NCBI RefSeq assembly: GCF_008757455.1
Contig: NZ_VCMV01000026.1
Coordinates: forward strand, 1-56,991
Origin: Microvirga brassicacearum
Lineage (GTDB): Bacteria; Pseudomonadota; Alphaproteobacteria; Rhizobiales; Beijerinckiaceae
Reading direction: 5' to 3'
DNA length: 56,991 bases
The position numbers were made by a program, and so were the translations under genes. Positions 28,746 through 38,351 of this stretch are shown piece after piece. Under the pieces are notes generated by a model that ran no database searches, was not told where the DNA came from, and saw only the letters and a program-made list of their open reading frames with translations. Each line of letters begins with the position of its first letter. Within the stretch, counting starts at the first letter, position 1.

Positions 28746-30050
28746 ATGTCAGATGTGTCCGCCTCCGCCGCCCGTCGCTTTCAGAGGATCGCTGTCAGCA
28801 TTGCCATGGCGTTCGCGCTGGCAGCCTGCGCGGGGACGCCCAAGGGCGTGCTGCTCCCCGTTGCTCATGGCGCGCCCGGCACCGCACAGGTCGATATGCT
28901 GGTGGCGACCACCCGCGACAAGGCGCTCTCTCCCGGCGAAATGTTCAGCGGCGAGCGCGGCGGGGCCAAGGCTAGCTTCGCCAACATCACGGTGTCCATC
29001 CCGCCCACCCACGCGCGACAGATCGGCGAGGTGCAATGGCCGCGCTCGCTGCCCGGCAACCCCGCCACCGATTTCGTGGCCCTGAAGGCCGATCCGCTCG
29101 ATCAGGCCGCGGCGCTGAAGTGGTTCAACCGCTCCGTGGTGCGCACGCCCCAGCGGCGCGTTCTCGTTTTCATCCACGGCTTCAACAATCGGTTCGAGGA
29201 CGCGGTCTTCCGGTTCGCCCAGATCGTCCACGATTCCGGCACACCCATCGTCCCGATCCTCTTCACGTGGCCGTCTCGCGGCTCGCTCTTCGCCTACGGC
29301 TATGACCGGGAGAGCGCCAACTATTCCCGCGATTCGCTGGAAAGCCTCCTGACCAGCCTTGCGCGAGATCCAGCGGTCGGGGAGATTTCGATCCTGGCCC
29401 ATTCCATGGGCAACTGGGTGACCATCGAGGCGCTCCGCCAGATGGCGATCCGCAACAAGCAGATCGCGCCGAAGATCAAGAATGTCATGCTGGCGGCGCC
29501 GGACGTGGATGTGGACGTGTTTCGCGCGCAATTCTCCCAATTCGGCCCGAACCGTCCGAATTTCACGCTTTTCGTATCGCAGGACGACCGTGCGCTCGCC
29601 GTGTCCCGGCGTGTCTGGGGCAGCACATCCCGCCTCGGCGCCATCGATCCGGAGCAGGAGCCCTACCGGAGCCAGCTCGCACAGGAGAAGATCACGGTTC
29701 TGGACCTGACGAAGCTCAGCACCGGCGATCGTCTCAACCATGCGAAATTTGCCGAAAGCCCGGACGTGGTGCAACTCATCGGCCAGCGTCTCGCCAACCA
29801 GGATACGATCACCGATTCCCGCGTCGGGTTGGGCGAGCGCATCGTTCAGGTGACCACCGGGGCGGCAGCGACCGTGGGAAATGCAGCGGGCCTGATCATC
29901 ACGGCGCCGGTGGCGGTGGTCGATCCGCGGACCCGCAACAATTTTGGCGGCCAGATGGAAGAATTCGGCAACCATATCAGCAACAGCGCGGCCGCGACGG
30001 GCGATCTGGTGGTCAGGGCGCCAGCCGACGCTGCACGCCCAGCGCCCTGA
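28746..30050 (+). CDS. Lipoprotein alpha/beta hydrolase (DUF900 family)
   Basis: 434 residues from the ATG at 28746 (MSDVSASAARRFQRIAVSIA). A lipobox LAAC near residue 27-30 gives a lipid-anchored mature protein. The hydrolase core contains VLVFIHGFNNRFEDAVFR and the nucleophile elbow LAHSMGNW (Ser near 219), followed by LAAPDVDVDVF. The C-terminal ~90 residues are low complexity. Family members are large lipases or esterases of unproven substrate. An upstream in-frame ATG at 28590 overlaps the kinase gene and lacks signal-peptide logic. Confidence 0.85.
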   Translation: MSDVSASAARRFQRIAVSIAMAFALAACAGTPKGVLLPVAHGAPGTAQVDMLVATTRDKALSPGEMFSGERGGAKASFANITVSIPPTHARQIGEVQWPRSLPGNPATDFVALKADPLDQAAALKWFNRSVVRTPQRRVLVFIHGFNNRFEDAVFRFAQIVHDSGTPIVPILFTWPSRGSLFAYGYDRESANYSRDSLESLLTSLARDPAVGEISILAHSMGNWVTIEALRQMAIRNKQIAPKIKNVMLAAPDVDVDVFRAQFSQFGPNRPNFTLFVSQDDRALAVSRRVWGSTSRLGAIDPEQEPYRSQLAQEKITVLDLTKLSTGDRLNHAKFAESPDVVQLIGQRLANQDTITDSRVGLGERIVQVTTGAAATVGNAAGLIITAPVAVVDPRTRNNFGGQMEEFGNHISNSAAATGDLVVRAPADAARPAP

Positions 30051-30199
30051 CGCGCTTATCCCCAGGCTGGTTGTGCACAGCCTGTGAATCGAGGGGATAG
30101 CGGGGGTATCGGCGTTCGTTCCGCCAGGCGACGGAACCCGGTCACCCAGCCGATCTTTGTCTCGTTGTGCCGGGAGGAGCTATCAGCGGGAGATCGGTA

Positions 30200-30424
30200 A
30201 TGCCGCGTCATTATTTTCACTGCACCAACGGCGTCGATCTCGTTGTCGACCGACGCGGAAGACGCGTTCACCCGCAGAGGCTCGAACGCGCCGCCGCCCA
30301 CGTGGCCGGATCGCTCATGAGCGGTCTGCCCGACCTGGTGGATTGGTCCGACTGGCTGGTGAATGTGTACGATTCGGACGGCAGCGTCGTGGCGATCGTG
30401 CCGTTCTGCAACGCTCATGCCTGA
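30200..30424 (+). CDS. Small DUF6894-type protein
   Basis: 74 residues from the ATG at 30200 (MPRHYFHCTNGVDLVVDRRG), preceded by GGGAG. The opening M-P-R-Y/H-Y-F-H pattern followed by D-x-x-G is characteristic of a small family common in Rhizobiales, with a central VNVYDSDGSVVAIVPF strand pair. Function unknown. Confidence 0.75.
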   Translation: MPRHYFHCTNGVDLVVDRRGRRVHPQRLERAAAHVAGSLMSGLPDLVDWSDWLVNVYDSDGSVVAIVPFCNAHA

Positions 30425-30426
30425 AC

Positions 30427-30448
30427 GGGGCGCCTGAAACGCCGCCCC
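30427..30448. terminator. Weak hairpin between convergent small genes
   Basis: GGGGCG-N10-CGCCCC lies 3 bp after the DUF6894 stop and 15 bp from the stop of the convergent lipoprotein gene. The plus strand continues T-rich (TTCGTTTGTTGTC). Confidence 0.4.
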
Positions 30449-30463
30449 GCTTCGTTTGTTGTC

Positions 30464-30640
30464 TTAACGCGGGCCGCCGACGGCAGGCGACATGCTGTTG
30501 TCGCCGAGCGTGTTTCCGATGGGCGCCGGGGATTGATAGATCTGAGCCTGAACGTAATTGGGTTCCTGGCTGGTCGTGTTCGAGGAGACGCAGCCGGCCA
30601 TGAGAGCGGCGGCGACCAGCGTGAGGGCTATCTGTTTCAT
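30464..30640 (-). CDS. Small lipoprotein, unknown function
   Basis: 58 residues starting at the ATG at 30640. MKQIALTLVAAALMAGC is a textbook short lipoprotein signal with the lipobox LMAGC (Cys17). The mature part is only ~42 residues, rich in Ser, Asn, Pro and Gly. An entericidin-like or small envelope lipoprotein role is possible but not demonstrated. Confidence 0.7.
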   Translation of the reverse strand: MKQIALTLVAAALMAGCVSSNTTSQEPNYVQAQIYQSPAPIGNTLGDNSMSPAVGGPR

Positions 30641-31151
30641 AGTCGGTCCTAGGAAAGCCCGCGGCACGACGCCGGCGGACAAGGTGTTTCGGTCCCAGGG
30701 GAAATCGGTGCGAGCCACACGGGCCGACCGCTTGCGCCTGCTCGTCGAGAGCCGGATTATCGCCCTCACTCCGCAACGATTGCGCCCGACAAAACCACTC
30801 CGCAACGCATACGGTCAAGTATAATCGCGCTCCCAACCGCCCGGAACCACCGCTAACCTGCAGTTTTGTTAACGCGCTTCTTCGGGATGATCGGACGAGT
30901 TGAAGCGGAGGCGGACTTTTCTTGCGGAATGACCCGCCTGCCCCGCTCGCCATCCGGGACCGCCGCCCATTGTGGTTGCGTCGCCGCCAGTTACCAAAGG
31001 GGATGGCACACCCGGCGGCTTCGAAATGGCATCGCGCCCCCGGCGCCGAAATCCCGGCCCAGAGGCGTTTGACCTCAGCAACACTATCCACTCTCCGGTT
31101 GTAGAGCAGACGGGGTTCGCCGATTCGGCTACATCTGCGTGACGTTCAGTC
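30641..31151. other. 511-bp interval without a convincing gene
   Basis: It contains a direct repeat of CACTCCGCAACG at 30767-30778 and 30796-30807 (29 bp apart), and an isolated TATAAT at 30820-30825. A minus-strand frame runs through it but has no ribosome site or recognisable family. Otherwise I see nothing here. Confidence 0.5.
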
Positions 31152-31415
31152 ATGAAGTGGAAGACACAGATGCCCCCGGACCTAAACCTCGACCTCATCG
31201 GCGCCCTGACCGGATTCTCCGTCGGCACCCTCGATGGCCGCGACGCCATGATGGTGATTGAGATTGCAGCCAATGCGGAGGATTTCGCGCAAGGCATCCG
31301 GCACAAGATGCCCGTGGCGATGACGCCTGAACGCGCGCGCGAACTGGGCGAGGCCCTGTTGATGGCCGCCGCCGCCGCGAATATGGGCGACGCGCCGTCC
31401 TACGCGGTCAACTGA
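31152..31415 (+). CDS. Small conserved-looking protein, function unknown
   Basis: 87 residues. IGALTGFSVGTLDGRDAMMVIEI then TPERARELGEALLMAAAAANMGDAPSYAVN suggests a beta strand pair followed by an amphipathic helix. The ATG at 31170 has a better ribosome site (GGAAG, 7 bp away) and may be the true start, giving 81 residues. It is convergent with pobA, with a hairpin in the 27-bp gap. No known function. Confidence 0.65.
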   Translation: MKWKTQMPPDLNLDLIGALTGFSVGTLDGRDAMMVIEIAANAEDFAQGIRHKMPVAMTPERARELGEALLMAAAAANMGDAPSYAVN

Positions 31416-31417
31416 GC

Positions 31418-31438
31418 CTCGCCGCGTCAGGCGGCGAG
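31418..31438. terminator. Bidirectional terminator at the end of the pca/pob unit
   Basis: CTCGCCGC-GTCAG-GCGGCGAG followed by TTTC on the plus strand is a perfect 8-bp stem with a 5-nt loop, lying in the convergent gap between the small protein and pobA. Confidence 0.65.
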
Positions 31439-31442
31439 TTTC

Positions 31443-32615
<1,173 letters not shown>

Positions 32616-32649
32616 CTATTTCCTCCGTCCGCAGCCCACGAACTGCGGG

Positions 32650-33705
32650 TTATTCCAAAGCGATAAAAGTCGCGCCTGCGACCAGCGTTTGCGCCCTCTG
32701 CAACCCGGCGGCGGCAGCGATGGTCATTTGCGGGAGCACCATCCATTCCAGCGTCCACGCGGCGCCCGAACGTTCGTTCTCGTGCACCAATGCCTGATGC
32801 AGGGTGCCGAGAAGCCCCGCATTGAAGCGCGCAAGCGCAACGAGAACCTCCGCGCCAACCGGATTCGATTTATGCGCCATGGCCGACGAGCCGCCGCCGC
32901 CCGAGAGACGCAGCGACCCGATCTCATTCTGTGCCATCAGCGCCATATCCTGACCGAGCTTTCCGAGCGTTCCCGACAGCAGCGATAGAAACGCGCCGAA
33001 TTCAGCGAGGCGGTCCCGCTGCGAGTGCCAGGCGGGGGCGAGGCGAAGGCCAAGCCGCGCCGCCAGGACAGCCGCCACCGCGTCACCTTTACCTCCGAGC
33101 TCGGCGCGCGTTCCGATCGGGCCGCCAAGCTGGACCACCAGCAGATGCGGCATCAGTTCGAGCAGTCGTGCGCGATGGCGCTTCAGCGGTGCGATCCAGG
33201 TGTCGAGTTTGTCGGCGGCGGTGAAGGGCAGTGCCTGCTGCATGCGCGTATGCGCCATCAACGGGATCGTCCCGTCGCGAATTTTCAGGGCCTCGAGAGC
33301 CAAGATCAGATGATCGAGACGCTGGAGAAAAACATCCGTCACGTCTTTCAGCCGGAGGATCAGGCTGCTGTCGATGACGTCCTGACTGGTCGCACCCAGA
33401 TGGACCGCGCCGGCATGGGGCTCGCCCACCGCCGCCCGCAATTGCGTGACCAATGCCGGCACCACGACACCATCCTGCGCCAGACCTTCGGCAAGCGCCC
33501 GCCAATCGGCTTGAAAACTTTGGCAGGCCTTGCCGATGGCGCGCGCTGCCGCGGGCGCGATCAGACCGGACTCGGCCTCTGCCTCCGCGAGTGCTGCCTC
33601 GACGCGAAGCATTGCCGCGAGCTCGGCCTCGTTGGAAAAAAGCGCGCCCACTTCTTCATCGCCGACGAGCGCGTGAAGAAGAGGCGATGTGGGGTTCGTT
33701 GTCAT
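32650..33705 (-). CDS. pcaB: 3-carboxy-cis,cis-muconate cycloisomerase
   Basis: Fumarase/argininosuccinate-lyase superfamily enzyme converting the ring-cleavage product to 4-carboxymuconolactone. It has 351 residues, short relative to the ~450 of Pseudomonas PcaB but, as I recall, usual for Rhizobiales. AVHLGATSQDVIDSS and the mobile-loop signature GGGGSSAMAHKSNPV are intact, so the active site is complete; what is missing is C-terminal. Confidence 0.94.
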   Translation of the reverse strand: MTTNPTSPLLHALVGDEEVGALFSNEAELAAMLRVEAALAEAEAESGLIAPAAARAIGKACQSFQADWRALAEGLAQDGVVVPALVTQLRAAVGEPHAGAVHLGATSQDVIDSSLILRLKDVTDVFLQRLDHLILALEALKIRDGTIPLMAHTRMQQALPFTAADKLDTWIAPLKRHRARLLELMPHLLVVQLGGPIGTRAELGGKGDAVAAVLAARLGLRLAPAWHSQRDRLAEFGAFLSLLSGTLGKLGQDMALMAQNEIGSLRLSGGGGSSAMAHKSNPVGAEVLVALARFNAGLLGTLHQALVHENERSGAAWTLEWMVLPQMTIAAAAGLQRAQTLVAGATFIALE

Positions 33706-33717
33706 GATGCGGCGCGC

Positions 33718-34923
33718 CTAGACAGCCTCGAGAGCGATGGAAACACCCTGTCCGACACCCACGCACATGGTCGCAAGCGCCCGCTTCTTCCCGGTTATTT
33801 TCAACTCGAGCGCCGCCGTACCGGTGATGCGCGCGCCCGACATGCCAAGCGGGTGGCCCAGCGCAATGGCGCCGCCGTTGGGATTGACGTGAGTGCCATC
33901 CTCGGGAATGCCGAGTTGACGCAGCACCGCGATGCCCTGGCTTGCAAAGGCTTCGTTCAATTCGATCACATCGAAATCCGTCGGCTTCAATCCTAACCGC
34001 GCACAGAGCTTCTGTGTTGCCGGAACCGGGCCGATCCCCATGATGCGCGGCGCAACGCCCGCAGCGGCTCCGCCGAGAATGCGGGCGATAGGCGCAAGCC
34101 CGTATCTTTTCATCGCCTCCTCGGACGCGATGATGAGTGCGGCTGCACCATCGTTCACGCCGGAGGCATTGCCGGCCGTCACCGTGCCGTTTTTCCGGAA
34201 CGGCGTCGGAAGCCTCCCCAGCATCTCCAGCGTCGTGTCGCCGCGCGGATGTTCATCCGCCGCGACCGTGAGCGCATCGCCCTTACGCTGCTTGATTGTG
34301 ACGGGAACGATCTCCTTCTCGAACCGTCCATTCTTCTGCGCCGCGCCTGCCTTCTGCTGCGAGCGCAGCGCGAACGCATCCTGATCCTGCCGCGAGATGG
34401 AAAAATCCGCCGCAACATTCTCGCCGGTCTCAGGCATGGAATCGATGCCGTATTGCTGTTTCATCAGCGGATTGACAAAGCGCCAGCCGATGGTCGTGTC
34501 GAAAATCTCGGCATTGCGCGAAAACGCCGTCTCGGCTTTCGGCATCACGAAAGGCGCCCGCGACATGGATTCGACGCCGCCTGCGATGATCAGATCCGCA
34601 TCACCCGAACGAATGGCGCGGGCGGCGGCGATGACCGCGTCCATGCCGGATCCGCAGAGACGATTGATGGTGGTGCCCGACACATTACCGGGCAGTCCGG
34701 CGAGCAACAGCGACATGCGCGCGACATTGCGATTGTCCTCACCGGCCTGGTTGGCACAGCCGAAGATCACGTCGTCAATCGCCTCGAAATCGACGGACGG
34801 AAAGCGTTCCATGAGCGCCCGCAGCGGCACCGCTCCGAGATCGTCCGCGCGAACGCTCGACAGCACCCCGCCATATCGACCGATGGGCGTGCGCAGATAG
34901 GCGCAGATATAAGCGTTTCGCAT
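33718..34923 (-). CDS. pcaF: 3-oxoadipyl-CoA thiolase
   Basis: Cleaves 3-oxoadipyl-CoA to succinyl-CoA and acetyl-CoA. It has 401 residues from the ATG at 34923 (MRNAYICAYLRTPIGRYGGV). The catalytic residues Cys90 (NRLCGSGMDA), His357 (GHPLGMSGAR) and Cys387 (TMCVGVGQG) are all in place. It lies 2 bp downstream of pcaJ, so translation is likely coupled. The name pcaF rather than a general acetyl-CoA acetyltransferase rests on the neighbours and N-terminal similarity. Confidence 0.95.
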   Translation of the reverse strand: MRNAYICAYLRTPIGRYGGVLSSVRADDLGAVPLRALMERFPSVDFEAIDDVIFGCANQAGEDNRNVARMSLLLAGLPGNVSGTTINRLCGSGMDAVIAAARAIRSGDADLIIAGGVESMSRAPFVMPKAETAFSRNAEIFDTTIGWRFVNPLMKQQYGIDSMPETGENVAADFSISRQDQDAFALRSQQKAGAAQKNGRFEKEIVPVTIKQRKGDALTVAADEHPRGDTTLEMLGRLPTPFRKNGTVTAGNASGVNDGAAALIIASEEAMKRYGLAPIARILGGAAAGVAPRIMGIGPVPATQKLCARLGLKPTDFDVIELNEAFASQGIAVLRQLGIPEDGTHVNPNGGAIALGHPLGMSGARITGTAALELKITGKKRALATMCVGVGQGVSIALEAV

Positions 34924-34925
34924 GG

Positions 34926-35711
34926 TCAGTTTCCCTTTTTTCCATGAGCACGCTCGGTGCGTGCTTGCAGCTCGCGCAACGCCGTCAATTCCTGTTTGCT
35001 CGGAGGCGGCGTCTCCTCGACGCGTTCCGCGAAGCGCACCTTCCAGCCGCAGGTTTCCTGCACCCGCTCGCGTGTGACGCCCGGATGCATGGACACGACG
35101 GTGAACTCCTTCGTGTCGGGATCCGGTTTCCATAACGCCAAGTCGGTAATGAGCAGCGTCGGCCCTTCGGTGTCGATGCCGAGGCGCTTGCGGTGATCGC
35201 CACCTTCGCCGTGGCCGAATGAGGTATAGAAGTCGATCTTTTCCACCATGCCGCGCGTCGCCTGCTTCATGGTGATGAAGACTTGCCGGCAGGACGTGGC
35301 GATTTCCGGCGCACCACCACCACCCGGCAGGCGAACTTTGGGGTGACGATAATCGCCGATGACGGTCGTGTTGATGTTGCCGAAGCGGTCGAGCTGCGCC
35401 GCACCGAGAAACCCGACCGAGATGCGCCCGCCCTGCAGCCAGTAGCGGAACATCTCCGGCACGGAGACCGTCGTGACGGCCGTCTCGCACAACTCCCCGT
35501 CGCCGATGGACAAGGGCAGCACATCCGGTGCGGTGCCGATGGTGCCGCTCTCATAGATCAGGGTGATGCCCGGCGCATGCGTCAACCGCGCCACGTTGCA
35601 GGCGGCGGACGGGGCACCGATGCCGACGAAGCAGACATCGTCGTTCGACAGCGCGCGCGCGGCGGCAATCGTCATCATTTCGGTGGGCGTTACGTTGGAC
35701 AGATCGGTCAT
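34926..35711 (-). CDS. pcaJ: 3-oxoadipate CoA-transferase subunit B
   Basis: 261 residues. The catalytic Glu54 lies in IYESGTIG. I chose the ATG at 35711 because the AAGGGG ribosome site is 8 bp away; a GTG at 35717 overlaps the pcaI stop but would be only 2 bp from that site. At ~260 residues the subunit resembles the longer CatJ/glutaconate-CoA-transferase type rather than the ~210-residue Pseudomonas PcaJ. It pairs with pcaI just upstream. Confidence 0.93.
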   Translation of the reverse strand: MTDLSNVTPTEMMTIAAARALSNDDVCFVGIGAPSAACNVARLTHAPGITLIYESGTIGTAPDVLPLSIGDGELCETAVTTVSVPEMFRYWLQGGRISVGFLGAAQLDRFGNINTTVIGDYRHPKVRLPGGGGAPEIATSCRQVFITMKQATRGMVEKIDFYTSFGHGEGGDHRKRLGIDTEGPTLLITDLALWKPDPDTKEFTVVSMHPGVTRERVQETCGWKVRFAERVEETPPPSKQELTALRELQARTERAHGKKGN

Positions 35712-35713
35712 CG

Positions 35714-36559
35714 TCACAGCCCCTTCACCCGCGCGGCAAAAACATCCGGAGTGGAATCGAGCACGTTTTCCTTCATCCAGCGCGTGAACACATCACGATC
35801 CGCCGAGATCTTGTCCCATTCCAGATAGGCGCTGTTGTCCCGCGGATAATAGCCATGCGCGTAGGACGGGTGCGCTCCCCCGGGCACCTCGACGATCGAG
35901 GTGACGGTCCAGTGCGGCAGCACGCAGAGGTTCGGGTGCAGTCCTTCGAAATCATCGACGATTTCCTCCACCGTCACAACGGCGCGTTTTGCTGCCAACA
36001 CGACCTCCTTCTGCACGCCGACAATGCCCTCGATCAGCACGTCGCCGCGCCTGTTGGCCTTTTGGGCGTGAATGAACGCCACATCGGGCCGGTGCGCGGG
36101 AACGGCTGCGAGTTCTTCGCCCGTAAACGGACAGGTCACGCTCTTGATCGCCGGGTTGACGTCCTTCAAGCCTGCGCCGCGATAGCCGCGGAAGATCGCG
36201 CACGGCAACCCGGCGGCGCCCGCCTCATAGGCGTTGGCCATCGCCGCATGGCTGTGTTCCTCGGTTTCGAGCGCGCGCGGCCAATTGTTCTCGATGGCAT
36301 CGCGCATGCGGCGCAGCAGGCCGACACCGGGATTGCCCGCATAGGAAAACACCACCTTCCTGGCGAGCCCCATGCCGATCAACTGGTCGTAGATGATGTC
36401 CGGCGTCATCCGGATCAGCGTCAGGTCCTTCCGGCCCTGACGGATCGCCTCGTGCGCGGCCGCATGAGGAATGAGATGGGTAAACCCCTCGAACGCGACG
36501 GTATCACCATCGTTGAGATTGTCCGCGACAGCCTCGCTGAGGCTTTGAAACCTGGCCAT
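35714..36559 (-). CDS. pcaI: 3-oxoadipate CoA-transferase subunit A
   Basis: Transfers CoA from succinyl-CoA to 3-oxoadipate with PcaJ. It has 281 residues, of the longer CatI-like subtype. VAFEGFTHLIPHAAAHEAIRQ (~21-41) occupies the place of the glycine-rich CoA-binding segment, and FSYAGNPGVGLLRR follows. ATGAAG-type overlap signals are absent, but the gap to pcaJ is only 2 bp. It lies 17 bp downstream of pcaG. Confidence 0.92.
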   Translation of the reverse strand: MARFQSLSEAVADNLNDGDTVAFEGFTHLIPHAAAHEAIRQGRKDLTLIRMTPDIIYDQLIGMGLARKVVFSYAGNPGVGLLRRMRDAIENNWPRALETEEHSHAAMANAYEAGAAGLPCAIFRGYRGAGLKDVNPAIKSVTCPFTGEELAAVPAHRPDVAFIHAQKANRRGDVLIEGIVGVQKEVVLAAKRAVVTVEEIVDDFEGLHPNLCVLPHWTVTSIVEVPGGAHPSYAHGYYPRDNSAYLEWDKISADRDVFTRWMKENVLDSTPDVFAARVKGL

Positions 36560-36576
36560 ATCACTCTTTCGGTCGA

Positions 36577-37203
36577 TCAGATGTCGAAGAAGATGGTTTC
36601 GTTCTCGCCCTGAAGGCGAATATCGAACGTGTAGGTGGCGATGCCGTTCTCATCCGAGCGCGGCGCGATCAGCGTCGGCACCCGCACCTTGTGCTCGACA
36701 CGCGCCAGCACAGGGCACTCGGCATTCGCCGCTTCCTCGTCGCCGAAATACAAGCGCGTGTGGAGCCCAATATTGATGCCGCGCGAGACGATCCAGACAG
36801 TGACGTGCGGCGCCATCACGCGGCCGTCGCGATAGGGCACGCGGCCAGGCTTGATGGTCTCGAAGCGGTACTCGCCCGTCACGGAATCGACCGGCTGGCG
36901 ACCCCAGCCGGCAAAGTGCGGATCGGCGCTGCCGCGCTTTTCCTGCGGCGAGTTGTAGAGACCTTGCGCATCCGCCTGCCAGATCTCGACCAGCGCATCC
37001 TTGAGCGGCGTTCCGCTGCCATCGATGACGCGGCCCTTCAGCACGATGCGCTCGCCGAGCGTCTTGGGATCGACGAGCACGAGGCCGAGATCCTTGTCCC
37101 ATACGCCCGTGATCTCGACCCAATTGGGATTGGTGCCGATATGCACGTATGGCCCGGCCGTCTGCGACGGCGATTCCTTCAGTCGGTCGAGTTTCTGGAC
37201 CAT
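36577..37203 (-). CDS. pcaG: Protocatechuate 3,4-dioxygenase alpha chain
   Basis: 208 residues from the ATG at 37203, which overlaps the pcaH stop by one base (TGATG). It has the dioxygenase fold with SQTAGPYVHIG near the N-terminus and DALVEIWQADAQGLYNSP. As expected for the alpha chain, the four iron ligands of the beta chain are not all kept, since the chain has a structural role. It forms the (alpha-beta-Fe) unit with PcaH. Confidence 0.96.
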   Translation of the reverse strand: MVQKLDRLKESPSQTAGPYVHIGTNPNWVEITGVWDKDLGLVLVDPKTLGERIVLKGRVIDGSGTPLKDALVEIWQADAQGLYNSPQEKRGSADPHFAGWGRQPVDSVTGEYRFETIKPGRVPYRDGRVMAPHVTVWIVSRGINIGLHTRLYFGDEEAANAECPVLARVEHKVRVPTLIAPRSDENGIATYTFDIRLQGENETIFFDI

Positions 37204-37928
37204 CAGTTCCCCTCCGGCCGGTTCTCGAACAGGGTCGAGCGCCTGCCGCGCAGCACGATGTCGAATTTGTAGGCCAGCGCATCCATCGGAAGTGCGGCTT
37301 CGCGATCGAGGGCGGCGACAAGCTGCTCGATCGCCGCCTTGTCGGGGATTGTCCGCACGATCGGGCATTGCCAGATCATCGGATCGCCTTCGAAATACAT
37401 CTGCGTGATGAGACGCTGCGCGAAGGCGTGACCGAACACCGAGAAATGAATATGCGCGGGCCGCCAGTCATTGACGCCGTTCGGCCACGGATAGGCGCCC
37501 GGCTTGATGGTGCGGAACGAATAGCGTCCCTCGGAATCGGTGATCGCGCGTCCGCAGCCGCCGAAATTAGGGTCGATCGCCGCGAGATAGGTTTCCTTCT
37601 TGTGACGATACCGTCCGCCCGCATTGGCCTGCCAGACCTCCAGCAACGCGCCGGGAACCGGCCGCGCATTCTCATCGAGCACCCGACCATAGACGACAAT
37701 GCGCTGGCCGATGGCATCGCCGTCTTTCGCGTAGTTGCGGATCAGATCGTTGTCGAGCGGGCCGAGCATGGAGTGGCCAAAGACGGGCCCGGTTGTCTCC
37801 GAAATCGTGTTGTCGAGCGACAGCAAGGGATATCGCGGCGCTCGCAGCACCGATGTCTTGTAATCCGGCGTGTAGGCTGGCGGATGCCAGCCCCGGTCGC
37901 GTTGGTAGTAGGATCCCTGATCGGACAT
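37203..37928 (-). CDS. pcaH: Protocatechuate 3,4-dioxygenase beta chain
   Basis: Fe(III) intradiol dioxygenase subunit that opens the protocatechuate ring. It has 241 residues. Iron ligands Tyr107 (GGRYRHK), Tyr146 (KPGAYPW), His159 and His161 (RPAHIHFSV) have the same spacing as the Pseudomonas putida beta chain. It is translationally coupled to pcaG through a TGATG overlap. Confidence 0.97.
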   Translation of the reverse strand: MSDQGSYYQRDRGWHPPAYTPDYKTSVLRAPRYPLLSLDNTISETTGPVFGHSMLGPLDNDLIRNYAKDGDAIGQRIVVYGRVLDENARPVPGALLEVWQANAGGRYRHKKETYLAAIDPNFGGCGRAITDSEGRYSFRTIKPGAYPWPNGVNDWRPAHIHFSVFGHAFAQRLITQMYFEGDPMIWQCPIVRTIPDKAAIEQLVAALDREAALPMDALAYKFDIVLRGRRSTLFENRPEGN

Positions 37929-37958
37929 TCTCGTTCCTCGACCTTGTGAGCGCGAGGC

Positions 37959-38351
37959 TCAGGCGGATTCCATTTCGGCAAAAACCTTCTTGACGATCTT
38001 GAAAGCATGGTTGGCGGCCGGCACGCCGGCATAGACCGCCACATGCATCAATGCCTCGCGAATATCGTCCTTCGTCGCGCCGGTATTTGCGGTCGCGCGC
38101 ACATGCATCGCAACCTCATCGTCCTGGCCCAAGGCCGCCAGCAGCGCGATGGTCACGATGGAGCGCTCGCGAAGCGTGAAATTGGGGCGCGACCAGACCG
38201 AACCCCAGGCGCCCTCGGTGATGAAGGTTTGAAAATCCGCGTCGAGATCGGTCATCTGCGCGCTCGCGCGATCCACGTGGGCGTCGCCGAGCACCTTGCG
38301 CCGGACATTCATCCCGGTTTTGTAGCGCTCGCTACGGTCGTCGTCAGACAT
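37959..38351 (-). CDS. pcaC: 4-carboxymuconolactone decarboxylase
   Basis: 130 residues from the ATG at 38351 (MSDDDRSERYKTGMNVRRKV). The CMD fold is visible, with EGAWGSVWSRPNFTLRERSI, the MHVRATANTGAT helix and LMHVAVYAGVPAANHAF. It is a stand-alone decarboxylase, not the PcaL (PcaD-PcaC) fusion seen in some actinobacteria. Its start overlaps the pcaD end by 8 bp. Confidence 0.95.
   Translation of the reverse strand: MSDDDRSERYKTGMNVRRKVLGDAHVDRASAQMTDLDADFQTFITEGAWGSVWSRPNFTLRERSIVTIALLAALGQDDEVAMHVRATANTGATKDDIREALMHVAVYAGVPAANHAFKIVKKVFAEMESA

Noticed and set aside
30315..31091. A 258-codon minus-strand frame through the small-gene interval
   Set aside because: It overlaps the DUF6894 and small lipoprotein genes, which have good ribosome sites and family or lipobox features.
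32650..33705. pcaB as a truncated gene because it has only 351 residues
   Set aside because: The signature loop and other active-site segments are intact, and short PcaB proteins appear usual in this group.
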